From Monodelphis domestica (Eukaryota; Chordata; Mammalia; Didelphimorphia; Didelphidae), in contig NC_077228.1 in NCBI RefSeq assembly GCF_027887165.1, positions 110,812,086 through 110,876,085 of the forward strand: a stretch of DNA of 64,000 nt. Direction: 5' to 3'. The first letter of the stretch is position 1. Each line of letters opens with the position of its first letter. The notes beneath the pieces are model-generated. The model ran no database searches, had not been told where the DNA came from, and saw only the letters and a program-made list of their open reading frames with translations. The position numbers and the translations under genes are program-made. This document shows positions 20,595 to 32,500 of the stretch, in pieces.

Positions 20595-20920
20595 AATATT
20601 TTCAAGCACTCATATGACAGGCACTGTGCTAATATCTGGAGATATCAATAAAAGCAAATTAGATAGTCTTTGTTGTTGAGGAGCTTATAGTCTAATGGAT
20701 AGGACATTCACAACTAACAATTCCATTGTATTCAAGGATGTCTCTGGACTCTGATGTACATAAAGGAAGGAGAACATATAAAGGGAAAAGATGTAAGGGC
20801 TGGAGATATTCTGGAAGTGTTGAGGAAGATTAGGTTTAAGGATATTTCAAGGGCAGAGTCCATTTTTCAAGTGGGAAGGAAGTGGAGGTGATGGCTGTAA
20901 ACCTCAAAATTTCTTAGACT
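20595..20920 (-). mobile_element. L2 LINE 3' region, antisense
   Basis: Reversed L2 3' UTR: ggcactgtgctaatatctgg, gaggagcttatagtctaatg, followed by the diverged C-terminal coding part. Confidence 0.7.
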
Positions 20921-20925
20921 TATAA

Positions 20926-21882
20926 ATGTTGGAAATTTCACCATTGGGAAATTTCATACTTGAAAAATTCCCTATTGATAGTGGGTCTTGGCTATTGGAA
21001 TGTGAACCCCATTGGCATGAGAGTTTCCTCCTCTTCCCTTCTTAAGATTACTTTAGGACAGAAACCTTTTGCTGAACAATGGAAAGGACTTTGACCTATG
21101 CTTAAGCATAGAACAGGAATTTCTTTGAGTCATGATTGATTTTAGAATTGATACAATGGAGATACTTGGAATCAATCTCCACCCTATTCAGTCCTAACAG
21201 GATTGAGTAAGGGCTGCAGCCTAGATCAAAATTTAATTATTCCAATCTCTACCCTACTCAGGTTAACAGGATTTAGGAAGGGCTGTAGCAAAGGATCAAA
21301 GATTTAATTATTTGAAAATATGACCTTCAACAGACATGTGCAAAGCCAGAAACCTCTGGGTGGTCCTGGGTTAAGCTAGAGCCTCCATTGGCACAGGGAA
21401 ATTGATGGACAGGTGATTGGTAGATGTGAGGACTGAGGGGAGGGAACTTGGATGGTTTCCTTAAGGATAGGGGGGTCTGAAGACTGGAGGTGGTTGAGGA
21501 GTTTGTTGGAGTGGTTGTGGTGTGCTCTGAGAAGCTTGCGCTGAAGGAAGCTGAAGGTGGGGGCCCCGGAGACTGTTTCTCCATTTTTGGTCACGTGAGT
21601 AATAGGGACTGATCTCCTTTCATTGCCCCAGCTATCTAAGGGCTTGGGCCTTTTGGCCCAGCCTAAAGAGAAGGGGTATTTAAGCCCTATTCCCTTCTCT
21701 CCCCTTTCTCTCTCCCTCTCTCTCTCTCTATCTCTAATTCCTTTCTTCCTCCTGTTTGTAATTAAAACCCCATAAAAGGTTGACGGCTGACTTGAGTTTT
21801 CATTAAGGAATTACATAGCTGAATTCCTTGGCGACCTTAAATTAATATATATCAGTCTTTTAAAAGTGATTTCCTTGTCACA
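20926..21882 (+). mobile_element. Retroviral LTR, about 950 bp
   Basis: Starts tgttggaaatttcaccattg. It contains duplicated internal blocks (caatctccaccctattcagt and ccaatctctaccctactcag), a pyrimidine-rich stretch, a polyadenylation region with attaaaaccccataaaagg, and ends near ccttgtcaca. It shares general design and the words ccttggcgacctta/ccctggtgacc with the LTRs at 39-40 kb and 60-61 kb. No internal genes follow, so it is probably a solo LTR. Ends are approximate. Confidence 0.7.
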
Positions 21883-22115
21883 TGGCCCGGTGTAGAGAGC
21901 ATGATCGGAGATGATGATTGGAGTGTTACCTCCATAGCTGGTTATTTAAATGGTTATGTTTTAACTGAAGTTCCTTCAGGATAACATCATTTCAAATAGA
22001 TAGTTGCATATGGATTTTTTTATGTTTAATTCTGGAATGAGAGATTTTTTTAGTGTTAGATAAGAATGGAAGAGATTACAGGTAAAAGGAACAGAGGAAC
22101 TTCTGAAATCCCACT
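21883..22115. other. Unassigned DNA
   Basis: No recognised gene or repeat. Confidence 0.4.
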
Positions 22116-22215
22116 AGACCACTGTTGGAGAACCTTTTTGAGATTGTGTGCCCAAACTGCAACTTCAAGCTGCCTGTGAGTCCCTCCACCTGGCATTACT
22201 GCAGAGTGGAGGGTA
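22116..22215. mobile_element. hAT-like MITE fragment
   Basis: One end reads ctgttggagaacctttttg, followed by gtgcccaaactgcaact. It resembles the left end of the MITE at 44.1 kb. The other end is missing; a reversed SINE1 piece (ggcaattgggggttaagtga, ttgcccagggttacaca) follows to about 22265. Confidence 0.55.
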
Positions 22216-22265
22216 GGCAATTGGGGGTTAAGTGACTTGCCCAGGGTTACACATCTAGAAAGTAT

Positions 22266-22689
22266 CCCATATGATTTTGATCTTTTTGTCTAGCTTTTAA
22301 AAATTATTATTATAAGTAACAGAAATAATAGAAATAATGATAATGATAATAATTACATTGCAGGTTTAGGACTTTAACCTCACAAAAGCTACCACAGTGA
22401 GTAATGGTGGTTTCTGGGGTTGTCTTCCAAGCAACCTCAGAAAAGAAAATGTAGTGGAGAACTCCAACACTTTCTTCATACCTATCTTTTTTCCATTTTT
22501 CCAGTCGTTTTGGTTCAGGTTTGAGTCAAGAATGTATTCCATTAGGAGGGAGTAAGGTTTAATATTACTTCAGCCTAGGTGTGACATGGCCTTAGTTTGG
22601 AGCCTAGAAAGGAGACTGTGCATGTAGATCTGAGATTAAGGGTCTAAACACCCTCTTTGGAGTAGAAGAGGACTAGTTCCTCTGGTGTG
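22266..22689. other. Unassigned DNA
   Basis: Includes a short ataatgataatgataata tract. No gene recognised. Confidence 0.4.
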
Positions 22690-23215
22690 AGGGCTTGCCA
22701 AGCCCTTTTCAGGACTACTTTCCTCCTTTGGTGGTCATCTGCTACCCAGCTCTCTCCTGTGGCACCAGGAAGCTTTAGTATGCACAGCAGACACACCCTG
22801 GTAAAACCATCTCTGTAGAAGGACCAAACTAGGCTGAGGGTAAACTAACCAATCTCAAACATGTTGGTGACTTCAGGGGATGTCTACCCTAAGCATGTGA
22901 TGCCCCCCCCCAAGGTAGAATGGACAGGTGAGAACAATTTGTTCCAGTGACCATGAAAGCAGTGGAAACAAGCAATGTGGAATGCTTAGAGCTTGGTCAG
23001 ACATTGAACATCAAGGTCATTCACTGCTCCCTGAGCCATCACCCCTCGTCCTGACTTTATCTTGCTACTGGGACTTGGATGATTCTGGAAGAGAGAGTGA
23101 GGCCTCTGATTTTGTGCAACTCTGCATCACATAAATCCAATTTATATGAGAGTCAAAAGACATTACTAGTGGTGTCATTTTGGTCTTCTTTGAAGTAGAA
23201 GGGACAACACCCAAT
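22690..23215 (+). mobile_element. RTE-like repeat, 3' region
   Basis: The 5' part (tttcctcctttggtggtcat ... ggtaaaaccatctctgtaga) recurs at 49555-49745. The 3' part (gcctctgattttgtgcaact, cacataaatccaatttatat, gtcattttggtcttctttga) recurs reversed at 48468-48805. The end reads gaagggacaacac, like the acaacaac termini of RTE-mobilised elements. I infer the 3' UTR of a marsupial RTE LINE or a derived SINE; I cannot name it. Confidence 0.55.
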
Positions 23216-23570
23216 CAAGTTTCTTCTTCAGAGAAGACCCAGGAGTCTTCAGCTCTAGCATCCTTTATTAAGATTTTTCTGGTCATTGAGAAACTCAGCC
23301 TGAAGCTTGGCAGTCCTGATTTCTGAGTCCTAATTACCTGCTTCCCTTCCTCTACTTTTGGGTGTCCTTTAATAGTCCATATTTTCCCCTTCTTCCTCCA
23401 TTTCCAGATCACAAGCACTTTTTCAAGGGTTTATTTACAAGGGAAATGGAAAATAGACAAATTTGGAAATAAAATCCCAGGGTAAGATCATTGGAAATGT
23501 GAAAAGAAGAAATCCTCCCAATTTTAGGCTCCGTAGCTCTGAAAGTTTAAGCCATTCTACAGAAGGATCC
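23216..23570. other. Unassigned DNA
   Basis: No recognised gene or repeat. Confidence 0.4.
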
Positions 23571-23935
23571 CTAATCAAACAATCAACAAATGTTTACTAA
23601 GCACCTACTATGTACTGTGTACTGAGTTAGACTCTGAAGATACGAAGACAAAAAAGAAATTGTCCCTGACCTGGGAGTGGGGACTTGGTCAGGAAAGACT
23701 TGCTATAGGAATTGGCACTTGAGCTGATCTTTTAAGAAAACTAGGGATTTTAAAATATGGGGAGAAGGAAAAAATGCATTCTAAGCATGTGGGACAGTCT
23801 ATGCAATAACTGCAGTGGAAAATGGTACACTGTATATAGAAATAGCAGAGTGAGTCAGTTTGAGTTGAAATGTAGGTGAGAGAAGGGAGTTCAGGGTGAA
23901 TGATCTTTATTTTCTCATTCAAGAGTGAGGTCCTC
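23571..23935 (-). mobile_element. L2 LINE 3' region, antisense
   Basis: aacaaatgtttactaagcac, ctactatgtactgtgtactg, gaaattgtccctgacctggg, then the diverged coding tail (gagaaggaaaaaatgcattc, aagcatgtgggacagtctat). The layout is that of the L2 3' end reversed. Confidence 0.75.
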
Positions 23936-24987
23936 TGACAAGTTTGCTTCCCTCATGGTCTCAGTCTAAATTGATTTGGGCAAATAGAATTTGGGGTCTA
24001 CTGATCTTGGATCTTTGGACCAAACAGGGTTACTCTCAGCCAATCAAGAAATCTTTTATCTGCATGGAAAGCCTGTGGCGACGACTACCTATATTCTTTT
24101 CTAGTTTCTGAACTGGTTAGATCTAATTGCACGATCTTGCACTAAAGGAAAAACAAAGGCATATAAGATGTAAATGTGGCAGGTTACATTATCTCATAAT
24201 CAAGATAATTCAACAAGACATACAAGTGCCTCCCTATATTCACACAAGATAGCCCCATTCTATATAGAGTAGGATGGGTATAAGGAATGGGTGTTATTTC
24301 TTAGCCCAGAACTCCATGCTGTCCTGATAACCTTGTTGTCTCATTGGGAGCTCACATTGGAATGCATGAGTCATGGTGACCCATTATTCTCCAAGCTATG
24401 TTCCCCAATAGAGCAGGAACTAAGGTGGGGTGAGCAGGGGTTTTCCCCAAGTGACACTAAAGATAGAAGCTTCTCATTTTAGAGGATGTAGGCATTAGAA
24501 GGCTTTGGTCAAAAGCTAACCTATTCCCTTGGCCTGGGGGATGAGTTATTTGTCCGTTAATGGGAGAGAACCATAGTATTTGAAACAGGACTTCCTCCCA
24601 CATATCACCATAATCCCTTCTTACAATTCCTTTGCTTAGCTGACTCTGCTAGGAGTTCCTCAACAGTGGGGCTTAGGGAGGTTGGAGGCAGGGCAATGTT
24701 CCTATGCCTCCTATTCACACAAAATTCAGAAAGGAAGCTTAAAAGAGACAGGGCAGGATGTAAGGACCAGTGGAGTAGCCTCCCTTGCCAGGATGGGGAG
24801 GAGATGAAGGGAATATCTAATCATCCTTAGGGAAGGATCATTACCATAAATTCTCCCTCCCTTTAAGGTAAGAGAACCTCCCAGAAGAATGAGAGAGGCA
24901 GATAGATAACAGAGGCTGTGTGATAGAAACAATATCTTAACCCTTGCCCCCATGAAAGTTAGATAAGTTTTTTCTTAAAGGTAACAG
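23936..24987. other. Unassigned DNA
   Basis: About 1 kb with no recognised gene. It may contain old LTR sequence, but I found no diagnostic ends. Confidence 0.4.
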
Positions 24988-25212
24988 AGGGGGAAGCTAG
25001 GTGGCTCACTGTATTAAAATCCAGGTTTAGAGACAGGAGACCCTGGCTTCAAATCTGGCCTCACACTTCCTAGTTCTGTGTGACCCTGGGCAAGTCATTT
25101 AACCTTCATTACTTAGCCCTTACTGCTTTTCCATCTTGGAACCAATACACAGAATTGATTCTAAGATGAAAGGTAAGAGTTTTTCTAAAAATAAATAAAT
25201 AAATAAAAATTA
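24988..25212 (+). mobile_element. SINE1
   Basis: Full-length type: gaagctaggtggctcactgt, cttcaaatctggcctcacac, gtgaccctgggcaagtcatt, cttggaaccaatacacagaa, then gatgaaaggtaagagt and an (AAAT)n tail. Confidence 0.9.
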
Positions 25213-25939
25213 CTGGAATTAACCCTGAGACTTGATTGGATCTAGGGGCTAATGGCTCAGGTTGCTGACATCACACTTCCTGGTTGCCTGAGCACAAAAG
25301 AGATGCTGAAGGTATTTTCTGATTCTTGGAAGCTCATAATAGGCAGTTTGGATGAGGGAGCTTTTCAGCTGAATCATCTTAAGTCACACTTGATGTCTAT
25401 CCTTGCTGAATATCTTCCCCTTCTAAGTAAATCTTTTGTTAACTATTGAATGACCTTTGAGTATCTCATTTTGTTCCAACATTGAACTTAAATTACTAGG
25501 GACTTTTCTGAGTCCTACCTAACCTAGAATAGGACGCTTAAGGACATGGTCATGGCTAGAAGGATTGGGTGAATGTCTACACACCCTAGGTAGCTTGGCA
25601 ATGACTCTGACTTGTGCCATCTGTACCACACCCACTTTAGGAGTAAGGCCAGGCTACAGGGCCTCCAAGCCTCAACCACCATCATCTCAAAGAAAGAAGG
25701 ATGAAGATCAGGGTTGGACCTGCCCATGCTCCTAGTGGAGGGAAGATTGGGGAAGGAAAGGATGGAGAAGGGTTTTGGACCTCCCATCCCCACATCTACC
25801 ATCCCCAGAGCTCTTGGGTTGGCCACCACCAAGTTACCAAGTTAGTTACAAAAAATTGTCTTCTGCTCTATGGTCAAACTAAGATGGATTGTAGTAATAA
25901 CAATGACAATGATAGCATATGACAGCATATTCTCATCTT
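25213..25939. other. Unassigned DNA
   Basis: Open frames of up to 102 codons occur on the minus strand without a recognisable product. Confidence 0.4.
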
Positions 25940-26135
25940 TATGCTGATTTAGGGTTTACAAAGGGATATTATCTCATTGGATCTTCACAACAACCCTAGG
26001 AGGCAGGTGCTATTATTATCTCCATTTTGCAAATGGGGAAACGGAAGCTGAGAGGTTCATAAGAATCTGATGTAGGATTTCAATTTGGTATTTCTTTATT
26101 TCAAGTCCAATGCTCTGTCCATTGTACCATCTAGA
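25940..26135 (-). mobile_element. MIR
   Basis: attatctcattggatcttca, caacaaccctaggaggcagg, tctccattttgcaaatgggg, then ccaatgctctgtccattgta: a well-preserved reversed copy. Confidence 0.85.
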
Positions 26136-26384
26136 AAGTCACTGGTAAATGTCTCATCCTTTCCTTATGCCTCCTCTACAGCAACCCCAACCTTTGTCTC
26201 TCCCAGAATTCCTTTGGCCTCTAGGCGGGGATACCTTTTGTGTTTCTTACTTTTCCTTCTTCCTTTCTCTCTTTCCTTATCCCAGTACTTAAATCAATCA
26301 GTTCAACTCTAATCATCAAATTCTACCTTCTGTAGCTCATCTTCCCAGTTCCTCTTTGCTAGCGCTAGTTTTTCTCTCTGAGAT
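26136..26384. other. Unassigned DNA
   Basis: No recognised gene or repeat. Confidence 0.4.
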
Positions 26385-26545
26385 TACTTTCAGTTTATAC
26401 TCCATGTCATTATACTGCATGCTTTTATTTAATCACAAGTTCTCTCTTCCATTAATATGTGAGTTCTTTGGTAGAACAGACCATGTCTTCCTTTGTATCC
26501 ACAGTTTTTAGCACTGTACCTGACACATAATAATAACTAAAAAAA
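26385..26545 (+). mobile_element. L2 LINE 3' end, split by an L1
   Basis: gtgagttctttggtagaaca, gaccatgtcttcctttgtat, agcactgtacctgacacata. The expected terminal words (aaataaatgcttgttgcctg) appear at about 27110, to the right of the intervening L1. Confidence 0.75.
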
Positions 26546-26555
26546 AACCTATTAC

Positions 26556-27008
26556 CTTTTTTTTGAAAATTTTATTTAATTAGTTAATTTAGAATATTTT
26601 TTCATGGTTACAAGATTCATTTTATTTCCCTCCCTTCTCCCCAGCCCCCTCCTATACCCAATGTGCAATTCCACTGGGTTTTACATGTGTCATTCATTGA
26701 TCAAGACCTATTTCCATATTATTAATATTTACATTAGATTGTTCGTTTAGAGTCTACATCCCCAGCCATATCCCCATCTAACCATGGGATCAAGCAGTTG
26801 TTTTTCTTCAGTGTTTCTACTCCCACAGTTCTTACTCTGAATGTGGATAGTGTTCTTTCTCCGAATTGTCTTGTATCCTTGCATTGCTACTAGTAGAGAA
26901 GTCTTTTACATTCGATTGTACCACAGTGTATCAGTCTCTGTGTATAATGTTCTCCTGGTTCTGCTCCTTTCACTCTGCATCAATTCCTGGAGGTCGTTCT
27001 AGTTCACA
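26556..27008 (-). mobile_element. L1 LINE 3' UTR fragment, antisense
   Basis: Oligo(T) start, gttaatttagaatatttttt, ccactgggttttacatgtgt, gatcaagacctatttccata, then caccacagtgtatcagtctc-like sequence and tgttctcctggttctgctcc. Same 3' UTR type as at 15.6 kb, 45.7 kb and 48.2 kb. Confidence 0.9.
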
Positions 27009-27140
27009 TTGACCTTTTATCTTAGAACCAATAACAATTTTAAAATTTAAATAAAAACAAAAATAATAATAAAATTTAAAATTAAAACTAAAATTGATAA
27101 TAAATTTTAAATAAATGCTTGTTGCCTGCCTGCCCAATTT

Positions 27141-27584
27141 CTTGGCCTATATACAAGAATTCCTAGTTATAGCTTTGTGCTCCAGTAAAAGACTTTCAGA
27201 GTATTTCTAGTAAGTCAGGTATGGGTGTTACTACTATGCTAATACACAAAGTGAACTTCAACCTCAGGATCTAAGCAAAAGGATCCTAGAGTAACTTTTG
27301 GATCCTCAAAGTGATGTTAACTATATTTGATAAAAGGTAATATCTTTCTCTTTGACAAAATAACTAATATGGAAAAATGTTTTTCATGATTGCACATGTA
27401 AAATCTTTATCAGGCTGCTTGCCATTTCAGGGAGGGGAAAGAAGTACTAGAGAGTAAAGAAGAAAGGAGAGAATTTAGAACTCAAAATTTACAAAAAGAA
27501 TATAAAAATTGTTTTTACTTGTAATTGAGGGAAAATAAATATTATTAGAAAAAGAAAGTTAATTTCTCTGGGGTGAGCTTTGCA
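27141..27584. other. Unassigned DNA
   Basis: A/T-rich; nothing recognised. Confidence 0.4.
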
Positions 27585-27810
27585 AAGGCCAGCTGCATGT
27601 ACACTGCATGTAGTGGCATGACTTCTCTGTCATTTATTAGCTGAAGAACTATGGGCAAATCCCTGAATCTCTTTGAACTTTTGTTTCCTCATTTGTGAAA
27701 CAGTAATAACCTTACCTACCCAGTCCACCTCCCAAGGTTGTTGTGAGGGCCATGAGATAATTTATGTAAAGCACAATATGTATTTTTATTACTTTGTGTT
27801 GAATGTACTA
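27585..27810 (+). mobile_element. MIR
   Basis: gtggcatgacttctctgtca, gaagaactatgggcaaatcc, tttcctcatttgtgaaacag, caaggttgttgtgagggcca. Confidence 0.8.
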
Positions 27811-28440
27811 ATTTAATTCCAATCCTTTGGAAATTGACAATCCAATAACCCCCTTTGAGCTACAGCCAGGTTTTTGGTGCCTTCTTAGGACTCGTCTTTT
27901 GAAATCCATAGTTTTGAGCTCCCAACCTGTGAACCTCTGTCAGATCAAAGCAGATGCCACATGCTTTCAAAGCAACTAGTATTTAGAGAAACTAAAATAA
28001 GGAAATGAACCAAGCGCAAAATGTTAATTTCTCTCAACTAATTCCCTTGTCTCCCCAACAACACAGAAAAGGAAAAAACAGTTCAAATTCATATCATGAT
28101 TGTTTAAAGATTCTATCTGCTTATTCACTTTCTTTTGCTTCTTAGAATGCTGTCAGTTTCAGAAAATGGTGGCCATTTTTGGGTTGGACTTATTAAACAT
28201 GATGTGGAAACAGACTTATAATCCACATCAGAGACCCTCTAACTAAAGTTGTCCCATGTGACTGTTATCTTTTTTCCAATGCATCCTGATGACCATACTC
28301 AATTTCTCCAAGGGTAGAGCACTGGAGTCTTAAGTCCTATTTTGGAACTGAGGAAAAACTAAAAATGTGCTTAGGAAAAACTCATTATGGGCAGAAGCAA
28401 TCTCCATCCCTAATTATGCTAGTATAATATCAATCCATTC
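27811..28440. other. Unassigned DNA
   Basis: About 630 bp without a recognised gene or repeat. Confidence 0.4.
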
Positions 28441-28560
28441 AATATTTACCCAGTGTTTACTTGGTACAAAGTAGTGTGCTAGGTTATGGGTTCTACTATA
28501 GAATAGCTTTTATTCATAAGGAACAGGAGTCTAGTTGGGGAGAGAATACTTTGATGTAAA
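28441..28560 (-). mobile_element. L2 3' end fragment, antisense
   Basis: caatatttacccagtgttta, gtagtgtgctaggttatggg, aaggaacaggagtctagttg. Confidence 0.6.
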
Positions 28561-28604
28561 GTAGATTTAGGAATTATAGATTTAGAACCTAAAGAAACTT
28601 GGCC

Positions 28605-28770
28605 ATCTCTCTCTATCTCTCTCACTCTCTGTGTGACTCTGTTTTTCTGTCTCTGTTTCTGTCTCTGTCTCTGTCTGTCTCTTTCAATTTCTGCCTCTCT
28701 GCCTCTCTGTGTCTCTGTCTCTGTCTCTCCCTTTCTCCCTCTGTCTCTGCCTCTGGCTTTCTTTGTCTCT
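28605..28770 (+). repeat. (TCTCTG)n-type microsatellite
   Basis: Irregular CTCTCTGT and GTCTCTGT units, pyrimidine-rich on plus. Confidence 0.9.
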
Positions 28771-28819
28771 TGAACTAAGTCTGAGGGAGAATAAATAGCT
28801 ATATAAATATATAAAATAA

Positions 28820-28930
28820 ATTGCCAATAGCCATATGGCTAGTAGGAGAGGTAGGATTTAAACACAGGTCTTTCTGACTCTTAAGTTCAGTGCTCTGTCT
28901 CTTGTATCAGCAACTGTCTTGACACAGTAA
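28820..28930 (-). mobile_element. MIR fragment
   Basis: agccatatggctagtaggag, gatttaaacacaggtctttc, agttcagtgctctgtctctt. Confidence 0.7.
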
Positions 28931-28959
28931 GTGCTAAAATGTACACATCCTAAATGCTA

Positions 28960-29330
28960 TAGCAATTCAGTAGGAGAGCACAGGAGGCTGGGATATTTAA
29001 TTTGATTCAATTCACTTCAGCAATCATTCCTTAAGGAGCTGCTATTTTTAAGGCACTGTGTGGTCAAGGAAAACTTCATGGAAGAGGTGAGTTTTGACTT
29101 GGCCTTAAAGGAGAGATGGGATTTGGAGGGATGGAGGCAAATGCTAATGATGAGTTCAAAGCACATGTGATTAAATCAACCTAGGAGTTTCACTTGCATT
29201 AAAAGATAAGGTAGGATGGAGTCAAGTCATGGAAAGGTCTTGAAATCCTGATAAAGGTATTTAGACTTGTTAGGGGGGAGCAGTGGGGAACCATTAAAGA
29301 GTCTTTCCATTTAAGAAGGATAACAAATAA
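28960..29330 (-). mobile_element. L2 LINE relic, antisense
   Basis: ggaaaacttcatggaagagg, tgagttttgacttggcctta, ggagtcaagtcatggaaagg, gcagtggggaaccattaaag. This matches the antisense C-terminal coding region of L2 in the order seen at 36.8 and 51.2 kb. Confidence 0.65.
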
Positions 29331-29535
29331 CCAATATATTCCCTTGCTTAATCATACTTGATACTATGAGAGATGACTTCATTGACAACAACCTTATCAT
29401 AACAGTCATTTAAGTTTTGTTGGAGTAGGAGGAAGGAAGGTGTCTTGTTTAAATGGTCCACCAGCTGGTGTTTGACTCATTTTGGAAGGTGTTATGTTTG
29501 GTATTGTCCATCTATTGCTTCTCTTGTCTATTCTT

Positions 29536-32500
29536 TTTTAAAATTTATTTTTATTTATTTTATCGTATATCTACTAATTACAACACAAAATTCTTAAACA
29601 ATTATTTTTTAACCATTTGAGTTCCAAATTCTCTTGAGAAGACAAGTAACTTGATATTGATTATACATATGAAGTCATGAAAAACCATGTTGCAAAAGAA
29701 AACAAAACCAAGAAAAGTAAAGTTAAAAAAGGGTGCATTTTCCATCATGGGGTTTTGGAATTGTCTTGGAGGATTGTTTGACTCAGAGTAGGTGTCTTTC
29801 ATAGTTGATCATTCTTAAAATATTGCTGTTATTGTGTATGGTATTCTCCTGGTTCTGATCACTTCACTTTGCATCACCTCGTTTAAATTGTCCCAGATTT
29901 TTCTGAAATCATCCTGATGTCATTTCTTATAGCAACTGAGGGGCATCTTCTTGACTTCCAATTATTTGCCATCACAAAATAAAAGCTGCTATAAATATTT
30001 TTATAAGTATTTTCCTTTCCCCCCTTTTCTTTGATCTCTTTGGGGTATAGACCTAGAGGTGCTATTACTGGGTCAAAGGGAAGTCACAGTTTTATGGACC
30101 TTTGGAAATAGTTTCAAATTGTTTTCCAGAATCTATGGACACCATACCACCAACAGCACATTAAATCTATTTTCCCACATATCCTCCAACATTTGTCACT
30201 TTCCTTTTTTGTCACGTTAGCTAATCTGATAGGTGTGAGGTGGCACTTAAGTTTTTTTAAATTTATATTTCTCTAATCAATAATGATTTAGAGAATTTTT
30301 AATATGACTGATAGCTCTGAATTCTGATGAAAATTGCCTGTTCATATCCTTTGACCATTTATTAATTGGGGACTGGCCCTGATTTTTATATATTTGACTC
30401 AAATTTTTATATATTTGAGAAATGAGGCCTTAGTAGAGAGGCTTGCTTAATAATCTTTTCTCTAATTTCCTGTTTTTCGTCTAATTTTGGTTGCATTTGT
30501 TTTGTTTATGCAACTCCCCTTTTAATTTCAAGTAATCAAAATGATCTATTTCACTTCCTGTGATCCTCACTATCTCTTATTTGGTCATAAATTCTTCCCT
30601 TACTCATAGATTTAGTAGGTACAGTTTTCTATACTTCTCTAATTTACTTATGTCTAAATCATTTATCCATTTTGACTTTATCTTGGGAATATTGTATGAG
30701 ATGTTGGTCTATGTCTAGTTTCTGCCAAACTGCTTTCCAATTTTCCCAACAATTTTTGTCGTGTTGAGTTCTTAACTCAAAAGTTACTAGGTTACTATAA
30801 TCATTACTACTGCCTCTTGTGTAGCTACTTTATTTCACTGATCTACTACTCTGTTTCTTAGCCAGTAACAAACTGTTCTGATGATTACTACTCTGTGTAA
30901 TATAGTTTGAAATCTGGAACTGCTAGTCTGTCTTCCTTTACATTCCCCCCACCCTATTAATTACCTTGATATTCTTGACTTTTTGTTCTTCCGGATGGAT
31001 TTTGTTGCTACTTTTTCCAGCTCTATAAAAGAATTTTTGGTAGCTTAATGGGTACGACACTGAATAAATAAATTAACTTAGGTGGAAGTGTCTTTTTATT
31101 ACATTGCCTCAGTCTACCTATGAGCAATTAGTATTTCTCCAATTCTTTAGATCTGTCTTTTTTCTATGGAAAATGTTTTATAATTGTGTTCATAAAGTCC
31201 CTGATTTTGTCTCAGCAGGAAGACTTCAAATATTTTATGTAGTCCACTATTCTTTTAATTGGAATTTTTCTTTCTATTTATTGCTGCTGGATTTCATTGG
31301 TAGTATGTAGAGACACTGATGATTTTTTATACCTTGCAATTTTACTGACGTTGCTCATTGTTTCAACTAGTTTTTAGTTGATTCTCTAGGGTTCTCTATG
31401 TATAACATCATATCATTTATAAAAAGTAATACTTTTGTTTCCTCACTGCCCTTTTCTATTCTGTTAATTTCTTTTTCTTGTCTTATTGCTATAATTAGCA
31501 TTTATAAAACAATATTGAATGATAATTGTGATAATGCACATCCTTCTTTCACTTCTAATCTTCCTGTGAAGGCTTCAAATTTATCCCCATTACAGATGTT
31601 TGTTCTTGGTAGATACTACTTAGCATTTTAAGAAAGGTTGCACTGATTTTAATGCTTTCTAGTGTTTTTAATAGGAATGGGTGATGCATTTTGTCAAAGA
31701 TATTTCAGTCTCTATTGATATAATCATATGATTTGTTGTGTTTGTTATTGATATGGTCAATTATGCTGATAGTTTTCCTGATATGAACTTGTATTCCTTG
31801 TATAAATCTCACCTGGTCATAGTGTATGATATTTGTGATACATTGCTATAATATCCTTGCTAGTATTTTATTTAAAAAATTTGCTTTGATATTAAGGAAA
31901 ATGATCTATAATTATCTTTCTCTGTTTTTGCTCTCTCTAGTTTAGGTATAAGCACCATATTTGTGTCATAAAAGGATTTTGTTGGAATTCTTCTTCACCT
32001 AGTTTTTCCAAGTAATTTATATGGTTTAGAGATTAATCGTTCTTTCCATATTTGTGAAATTCACTTGTGAATTCATCTGGTTCTGGGAATTTTTTCTTAC
32101 TTAGTTCACTGATGGTTTGTTCAATTTCTTTATTAAGATTGTGGCATTTAAGTATCCTATTTCCTTTTCTGTTAATCCTGGGTAGTTTTAATTTTTGTAA
32201 ATATTCAGACATTTCCCTTAGATTGTCTTAGATTACTAGCAGGTAATTGGGCAGGATAATTCCTAATAAAATTGCTTTAATTTTATATTCATTGGTGGAG
32301 CATTCTCCCTTTTCATTTTTTATTCCAGTAATTTGGTATTCTTCTTTCTTTAAAAAATAAATTATCTAGTCTTTTATCTATTTTATTTATTATTCCTAAA
32401 ACCAGCACCTAGTTTTATTTAATTTTTTAATTTTCAATTTTATTAATCTCTCCTTTGATTTTTAGTATTTCCATTTTGGTCTTTGATTGGAGATTTAAAT